From: Bacteroidales bacterium UBA2712
Lineage (GTDB): Bacteria; Bacteroidota; Bacteroidia; Bacteroidales; Paludibacteraceae
Length of the DNA stretch: 64,000 nucleotides
Direction: 5' to 3'
NCBI GenBank assembly: GCA_002354055.1
Contig: DEKW01000011.1
Coordinates: 93,823-157,822 of the forward strand
The position numbers and the translations under genes are program-made. Below are positions 59,650-64,000 of the stretch, in pieces; within the stretch, counting starts at the first letter, position 1, and every line of letters starts with the position of its first letter. The notes under the pieces are model-generated. The model was not told the origin of the DNA, made no database searches, and saw nothing but the letters and a program-made list of their open reading frames with translations.

Positions 59650-61908
59650 ATGGATTTTTTAGATCAACTCAATACTACCCAACGCGCTGCGGTCACGGCT
59701 ACGGAAGGGCCGTCGCTCATCGTCGCAGGCGCCGGTTCGGGCAAGACCAGAGTCTTGACCTACCGCATCGCGTATCTCTTGTCACAAGGCGTTCCCGCAG
59801 GGAATATCTTAGCCCTGACGTTCACCAACAAAGCCGCGCGGGAGATGAAAGAGCGCATCCAGAAGCTCGTCGGCAACGACGCACGTTACCTCTGGATGGG
59901 CACTTTTCATAGTATCTGCGCAAAACTGCTGAGACACGACGCAGAGAAACTCGGCTTCACCCGCGATTTCACTATCTACGACACCTCCGACAGCAAGTCC
60001 GTCATCAAAGCTATCTGCAAGGAACGCGGGCTGGACGAGAAGATATACAAACCGACAGTCGTCTTGGGACGGATCTCCATGGCGAAAAACAATCTGATTA
60101 CGCCTTCCCAGTACGGGCAGAACCGCGACTTGCTGCAGGCCGACCGCGAGGCACGGCTGTACGACATCACCACCGTCTATGCCCTCTACGAAGCGCGACT
60201 CAAAGCCGCCAACGCCATGGATTTTGACGACCTGCTGATCAACATGCTACGCCTCATGGACCGGTACCCCGACGTGCGCGAACAGCTCCAACTGATGTTC
60301 CGCTACGTGCTCGTCGATGAGTACCAGGATACGAACTACGTCCAGTACCTCCTCGTCGGCAGACTCGCGGCACCCCAGGATAACATCTGCGTCGTCGGCG
60401 ATGATGCGCAGAGTATATACTCCTTCCGCGGGGCGGACATACGCAACATCCTCAATTTCCGCCAGCAGTACCCCCAGGCGCAACTCTTCAAACTCGAGCG
60501 CAACTACCGCTCGACCCGCAATATCGTCAACGCGGCGAACTCCCTCATTCATAAGAACATCCATCAGATCGAGAAGACCGTCTTCTCCGAGAAAGAGGAG
60601 GGACAACCGCTGTGCCTCAATGCCTATATGGACGACCGCTCCGAAGCCAACGGCGTAGCGGAGCAAATCGCCAAAGCCCATACCCGGTACGGCTACGACG
60701 ATATCGCCATCCTCTATCGGACGAACGCGCAGAGCCGTGTCTTCGAGAACGAACTGCGCAAACGCAATATCCCCTACCGCATCTATGGCGGCACGTCGTT
60801 CTACCAACGCAAGGAGATCAAAGACGCCCTCGGCTACTTCCGCCTGGCGGTCAACCCCCGCGATAACGAAGCCCTGCTCCGTATCGTCGGCTTTCCCGGA
60901 CGAGGCATAGGCGATACGACGATGAAGAAAGTGTCCGCTCATGCCATCGAGCATCATCTGCCTTATCTGGAGGTCATGCGCCTGCCGGAGGAGACAGGGC
61001 TCGACGTCGCGGCTGCTACGAAGAAACGTCTGCAGGCTTTTGCCCTCCTCATGGACCAGCTCGCCCAACTCAGCGAAGAGACCGACGCTTATACCTTCGC
61101 CGAACAAACGCTCCGCGTCTCCGGCGTGATGACCGCACTCGCCCTCGACACCACACCCGAAGGCATCGACCGCGCGCAGAACGTCCAGGAGCTCCTCAAC
61201 GCCATCCGTGAGTTCGTCGCCCAGCGGCAGGAAGAAGGCATCGACTTCACACCCATCACCGACTTCCTCAGCGAAGTCAGTCTGCAGACCGACCAGGACG
61301 AGAACCTCTCCGACACCACGGAGCGCGTGACCCTCATGACGGTGCACGCCGCGAAGGGTCTGGAGTTCCCCGTCGTCTTCATCGGGGGCATGGAGGAGAA
61401 CCTCTTCCCGAGTCAGTTCTGCGTCAAGCCAAGCGAGATAGAGGAGGAGCGGCGGTTACTCTATGTCGCTATCACCCGAGCTATGGAGCGGTGCTATCTC
61501 TCTTACGCCCGCCAGCGGTTCCGTAACGGCCAGATGGCATTCAACAGTCCCTCCCGTTTCCTCAACGACATCGACCGGCAGTACCTCGACCTTGCCCGAC
61601 CGGCCTACGGCCTGACAGAACACAGACCGGCTACGCCTGACAGAACACAGACCTATAATCCCTCTCTAAATCAGTCTGTCAGCCCGCAGGGCGGTCTGTC
61701 AGTGAAACGGTCCGTCAGCGCAGCGGTCTGTCAGCAAAGCGGTCTATTCGCCTCCGGCGACCGAGTCTCCCACCGCGTCTTCGGAGACGGCACTGTCGTC
61801 CGCGTCTATCGGGACGAGGTCACGGAGAATGATAAGATTGAGATTAACTTCGATACCCAGGGCACCAAGACCCTGCTCCTTACCCACGCGAAATTAGAGA
61901 AGATCTAA
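59650..61908 (+). CDS. uvrD: ATP-dependent DNA helicase, UvrD/PcrA family
   Basis: Superfamily 1 3'-5' helicase for repair and replication. Motifs: AGAGSGKTRVLTYR near 27, TFTNKAAREM near 58, VDEYQDTN near 221, GDDAQSIYSFRGAD near 248, NYRSTRNI near 290 and TVHAAKGLEF near 563. The helicase core ends near 660. The following linker (about 651-700) is repeat-coded (LTEHRPATPDRTQ, SPQGGLSVKRSV), after which a conserved C-terminal SH3-like segment RVSHRVFGDGTVVRV returns. Confidence 0.93.
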   Translation: MDFLDQLNTTQRAAVTATEGPSLIVAGAGSGKTRVLTYRIAYLLSQGVPAGNILALTFTNKAAREMKERIQKLVGNDARYLWMGTFHSICAKLLRHDAEKLGFTRDFTIYDTSDSKSVIKAICKERGLDEKIYKPTVVLGRISMAKNNLITPSQYGQNRDLLQADREARLYDITTVYALYEARLKAANAMDFDDLLINMLRLMDRYPDVREQLQLMFRYVLVDEYQDTNYVQYLLVGRLAAPQDNICVVGDDAQSIYSFRGADIRNILNFRQQYPQAQLFKLERNYRSTRNIVNAANSLIHKNIHQIEKTVFSEKEEGQPLCLNAYMDDRSEANGVAEQIAKAHTRYGYDDIAILYRTNAQSRVFENELRKRNIPYRIYGGTSFYQRKEIKDALGYFRLAVNPRDNEALLRIVGFPGRGIGDTTMKKVSAHAIEHHLPYLEVMRLPEETGLDVAAATKKRLQAFALLMDQLAQLSEETDAYTFAEQTLRVSGVMTALALDTTPEGIDRAQNVQELLNAIREFVAQRQEEGIDFTPITDFLSEVSLQTDQDENLSDTTERVTLMTVHAAKGLEFPVVFIGGMEENLFPSQFCVKPSEIEEERRLLYVAITRAMERCYLSYARQRFRNGQMAFNSPSRFLNDIDRQYLDLARPAYGLTEHRPATPDRTQTYNPSLNQSVSPQGGLSVKRSVSAAVCQQSGLFASGDRVSHRVFGDGTVVRVYRDEVTENDKIEINFDTQGTKTLLLTHAKLEKI
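61600..61747. repeat. In-frame CTGTCAG repeat in uvrD
   Basis: About six units, first as GCCTGACAGAACACAGACC (opposite orientation) and then as GTCTGTCAG with GC-rich centres. The longest of the in-frame copies. Confidence 0.88.
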
Positions 61909-62471
61909 GCGTAAATAAGGTACCCGGCGACGCCGGCAAGAACAATCAGCAAGATAGGATGACTGAGAACCTCGGTCATCTTATTTTTATATATCTGCGG
62001 CAAGATGGTGAAGAGCGCCACAACCGCGAAGATAAGCCATGATATCGGGTCGATGAAGGTCTCCGGCCTGACGAGCATCAAGGCAGCCGCAGCAATCAGA
62101 CCGATCACTGTGAAACGCAACGCACGCAGTGTCTGGGTAAAATACGGGTTGTCGTGAAACCGCTTGTCAATCCAGAAATACGCCCTGCAAACCGATAGCA
62201 TGATGATCAGACTCGGCAGAACGATCGCCGTCGTCGTCAGAACCGCCCCCCAGACCGAACCCGTGGCGGTGTAACCTACGTACGTCGCGCAGTTGATGCC
62301 TATCGGACCCGGAGTCACCTGACTTACCGCCACGATATCCACGAACTCCTGCGGGCTCATCCATCCGTACTCCTCTACCTCCATCTGGATAAGCGACATG
62401 ATCGCCAAGCCTCCCCCGAAACCGAAGAGACCTATCTTAAAGAACGAAAGAAACAACTGCAGATAGAGCAT
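61905..62471 (-). CDS. Chromate transporter half-protein, C-terminal member of the pair
   Basis: A 188-residue CHR-family membrane protein with the N-terminal GLFGFGGGLAIMSLIQMEV and VTPGPIGINCATYVGY near 50. CHR proteins export chromate or take part in sulfate-related anion transport; in Bacteroidota the two halves are usually separate genes that form a heterodimer. It overlaps its partner by 40 bases and ends four bases inside the uvrD stop on the other strand. Confidence 0.88.
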   Translation of the reverse strand: MLYLQLFLSFFKIGLFGFGGGLAIMSLIQMEVEEYGWMSPQEFVDIVAVSQVTPGPIGINCATYVGYTATGSVWGAVLTTTAIVLPSLIIMLSVCRAYFWIDKRFHDNPYFTQTLRALRFTVIGLIAAAALMLVRPETFIDPISWLIFAVVALFTILPQIYKNKMTEVLSHPILLIVLAGVAGYLIYA

Positions 62472-62998
62472 ACGATAGTAATTAAAATCACCCAGACGGG
62501 ATTAACATGACCGAGCCAGATCGCCAGCGCGGCGGCTAACGAAATCAGCAAGGGCGCTGCGTTGCGCAACTCCCCTCCTTTTACGGGAGTAGGCCTCTTC
62601 ATGGCAGAACGTGCCAACTTCACTAACGGCGCCGCGATGAGTGCTACTACAGCCGGACGAATACCCTTGAACGCCGCTTCCACCGCCGGCAACTCTTTCC
62701 ATTCGCTGAAGACCATGGCGATCAGCAGGATGATGACGAAGGACGGCAGTACGGCCCCTAAGACCGCACCGACGACACCCTTCCATCCGCCGATACGCCA
62801 ACCGATGAAGATAGCGCTATTGACTGCGATGATGCCCGGAGCAGCTTGCGCCAAGGCGATCATATTCAGAAACTCCTCCTCGTCGATCCATCCCCTCCGG
62901 TCCACCACCTCACGCTGGATCAAAGCCAACATCGCGTAACCTCCACCTATCGTGAACGTCCCGATCTTCAAATATGTCCAGAAAAGCTGAAAAAACAT
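62432..62998 (-). CDS. Chromate transporter half-protein, N-terminal member of the pair
   Basis: A 188-residue CHR-family protein. GTFTIGGGYAMLALIQREVV near 13 and APGIIAVNSAIFIGWRIGG near 53 are the pair's version of the family motif. About five membrane helices; a basic loop (RSAMKRPTPVKGG) near 130. Upstream gene of the two; overlap of 40 bases is longer than usual. Confidence 0.88.
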   Translation of the reverse strand: MFFQLFWTYLKIGTFTIGGGYAMLALIQREVVDRRGWIDEEEFLNMIALAQAAPGIIAVNSAIFIGWRIGGWKGVVGAVLGAVLPSFVIILLIAMVFSEWKELPAVEAAFKGIRPAVVALIAAPLVKLARSAMKRPTPVKGGELRNAAPLLISLAAALAIWLGHVNPVWVILITIVCSICSCFFRSLR

Positions 62999-63012
62999 AG
63001 GCCACTTCGTTT

Positions 63013-63107
63013 ACAGACCACTGCGCTGACGGATAATAAGTCTGTACTCTGTCAGCGGCTCTGCCGCGGTCTGTACTCTGTCAGCCCGCAGGGCGGTCTG
63101 TCAGTCC
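63013..63107. repeat. Intergenic CTGTCAG repeat before chromate transporter and at the udk end
   Basis: Several GTCTGT(ACT)CTGTCAG...GCGG units. The udk stop codon (63101-63103) is part of the last unit. Confidence 0.85.
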
Positions 63108-63718
63108 CTCTCCCTCAGCTGCTGCTTGACGAATTTCGCCAGCATGTTGATCGCTGCGTTGTTATGTCCGCCTTGCGGTACGATGACGTCAGCAAAACGC
63201 TTGCACGGCTCGATGAACTGCTCGTGCATGGGTTTGAGCACGCGCTGGTAACGCTCGATCACCTGCTCGGCACTTCGTCCGCGCTCTACCACGTCACGTT
63301 TCATCACGCGGATCAGACGGTCATCGGCGTCGGCATCAACGAAGATCTTCAGATCCATCTGCGCGCGCATCTTCGGCTCGCGCAGCGCCATGATCCCCTC
63401 CACGATGATGACATCTTTGGGCTCGATATGCACCGTCTCTTTCTGCCTCGTGCAGGTGATATACGAGTATATCGGCTGCTCGATGGGCTGACCCTCTTTG
63501 AGCATGGCGATATGCTTCGTCAGCAGCGCCCAGTCGAACGCATCGGGATGGTCGAAGTTGATGTTCTGACGCTCCTCCACGGGAACGTTACTGCTGTCCT
63601 TGTAATACGAGTCCTGAGGGATGACTACTACCTCGTTCTTTGGGAGGCGCTCGATGAGCTTCTTGACTACCGTTGTTTTACCCGAGCCGGTACCGCCCGC
63701 AATGCCGATGATAAACAT
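63101..63718 (-). CDS. udk: Uridine kinase
   Basis: Phosphorylates uridine and cytidine for nucleotide salvage. Walker A GIAGGTGSGKTTV near 4, QDSYYKDSS near 36, FDHPDAFDWALL near 56 and VEGIMALREPKMRAQMDLKI near 105. The start at 63718 (MFIIGIAGG) follows the promoter at 63746-63777. 205 residues is normal. The stop falls in a dispersed repeat. Confidence 0.93.
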   Translation of the reverse strand: MFIIGIAGGTGSGKTTVVKKLIERLPKNEVVVIPQDSYYKDSSNVPVEERQNINFDHPDAFDWALLTKHIAMLKEGQPIEQPIYSYITCTRQKETVHIEPKDVIIVEGIMALREPKMRAQMDLKIFVDADADDRLIRVMKRDVVERGRSAEQVIERYQRVLKPMHEQFIEPCKRFADVIVPQGGHNNAAINMLAKFVKQQLRERD

Positions 63719-63745
63719 AAAGTAGAATTGTTTGTCTTTCGGGCT

Positions 63746-63777
63746 GCAAAGGTACAACAAAAATTGCACATACGCAA
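63746..63777 (-). promoter_or_regulatory. Promoter of udk
   Basis: TTG at 63777 and TACCTTTGC at 63754-63746, spacing 23. Confidence 0.8.
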
Positions 63778-63801
63778 ATAAAAATGTATTTTTACGCAAA
63801 A

Positions 63802-63819
63802 AATAGAATTTATTCTATT
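63802..63819. repeat. Palindrome AATAGAAT-TT-ATTCTATT
   Basis: Perfect 8-base arms, upstream of the udk promoter. Possible operator. Confidence 0.5.
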
Positions 63820-63980
63820 ATTGGCTATACCTATACGGGCTTGGAAAATACATTTATTTGCGTATGCCCCGCAGGACGCGAACGTAGCTACGGGGGAATG
63901 CCGAAGGCAGGCAGATGTCCGAAGTACACTTTTTTTGATATATGCAAGGAAAATCGAAAAAAAAAGCGCTCCCCCGCGAA
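63820..63980. other. Gene-free segment with a degraded promoter module
   Basis: It holds a GC-rich hairpin-prone island (63877-63916) and a promoter-like module (63925-63947) in which the -7 box and spacing are damaged. No gene seen. Confidence 0.5.
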
Positions 63981-64000
63981 TGAGGTGACCCCAAAAAGTT
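63981..64000. mobile_element. Possible terminal inverted repeat of an IS3 (IS150 group) element, cut by the window
   Basis: TGAGGTGACCCCAAAAAGTT at the very edge resembles the TG...CCCCAAAAGTT ends of IS150-group elements. The transposase would lie outside, so this is tentative. Confidence 0.35.

Noticed and set aside
60247..61347. Minus-strand frame inside uvrD
   Set aside because: uvrD motifs cover the same bases in the plus strand.
1..64000. tRNA, rRNA, riboswitch or tmRNA genes
   Set aside because: I looked for cloverleaf-like stems and conserved cores in the gene-free stretches and found none that I could support.

Overview
The window looks like a chromosome segment of a member of the Bacteroidales, probably an uncultured gut-type lineage; genus cannot be fixed from the sequence alone. 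The signs are promoters of the Bacteroidota type (TTG, then TAnnTTTG), few Shine-Dalgarno sequences, a streptopain-like C10 protease, a giant secreted surface protein, DUF4105, DUF4271 and DUF3987 proteins, a fused sulfide dehydrogenase/glutamate synthase small subunit, and the order rnpA-yidD-hemD-DUF4271. No tRNA, rRNA, CRISPR array or complete transposase was seen.

Layout. 1-5000: a very large secreted protein on the minus strand that runs off the left edge. 5000-12930: an accessory region with an AAA/DUF4143 ATPase, a hipBA toxin-antitoxin pair, a deleted rhuM remnant, a DUF3987 protein and two unknown genes. Its cassettes share one promoter module and long direct repeats. 12950-20330: a minus-strand operon starting at one promoter and encoding a DUF4105 (Lnb-like) protein, a condensation-domain-like acyltransferase, a second pyruvoyl phosphatidylserine decarboxylase-type enzyme, a carrier protein, an acyl-AMP ligase and a DUF3737 protein. 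A second hipBA pair sits in the middle. This looks like an uncharacterised acyl or aminolipid pathway. 20400-63700: mostly housekeeping, including rsmF, two related lipoproteins, rhlE, a K+/H+ antiporter, nadB, comF, uxaA-uxaB (hexuronate use), ychF, a Ca2+/Na+ exchanger, the C10 protease, trmD, rnpA-yidD-hemD, asd, fabF-acpP, mutL, an OmpA/TPR lipoprotein, psd, deoC, the fused glutamate synthase small subunit, dacB, birA, rfbB, aroB, uvrD, a split chromate transporter and udk. The right edge ends in what may be an insertion-sequence terminus.

Two genome-wide patterns stand out. First, at least fifteen promoters have exactly 23 bases from the first T of TTG to the T of TAnnTTTG, and most carry the same A-tract spacer. 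Second, several families of short repeats (units of about 7 to 36 bases) lie between genes and also in frame inside conserved genes: psd-type decarboxylase, condensation-like acyltransferase, acyl-AMP ligase, DUF3737, DUF3987, epimerase, Ca2+/Na+ exchanger, mutL, glutamate synthase, aroB and uvrD. In several places the repeat itself supplies a start or stop codon. This in-frame repeat invasion, resembling the palindromic elements of Rickettsia in behaviour, and the split acyl-activation operon are the best candidates for undescribed biology.
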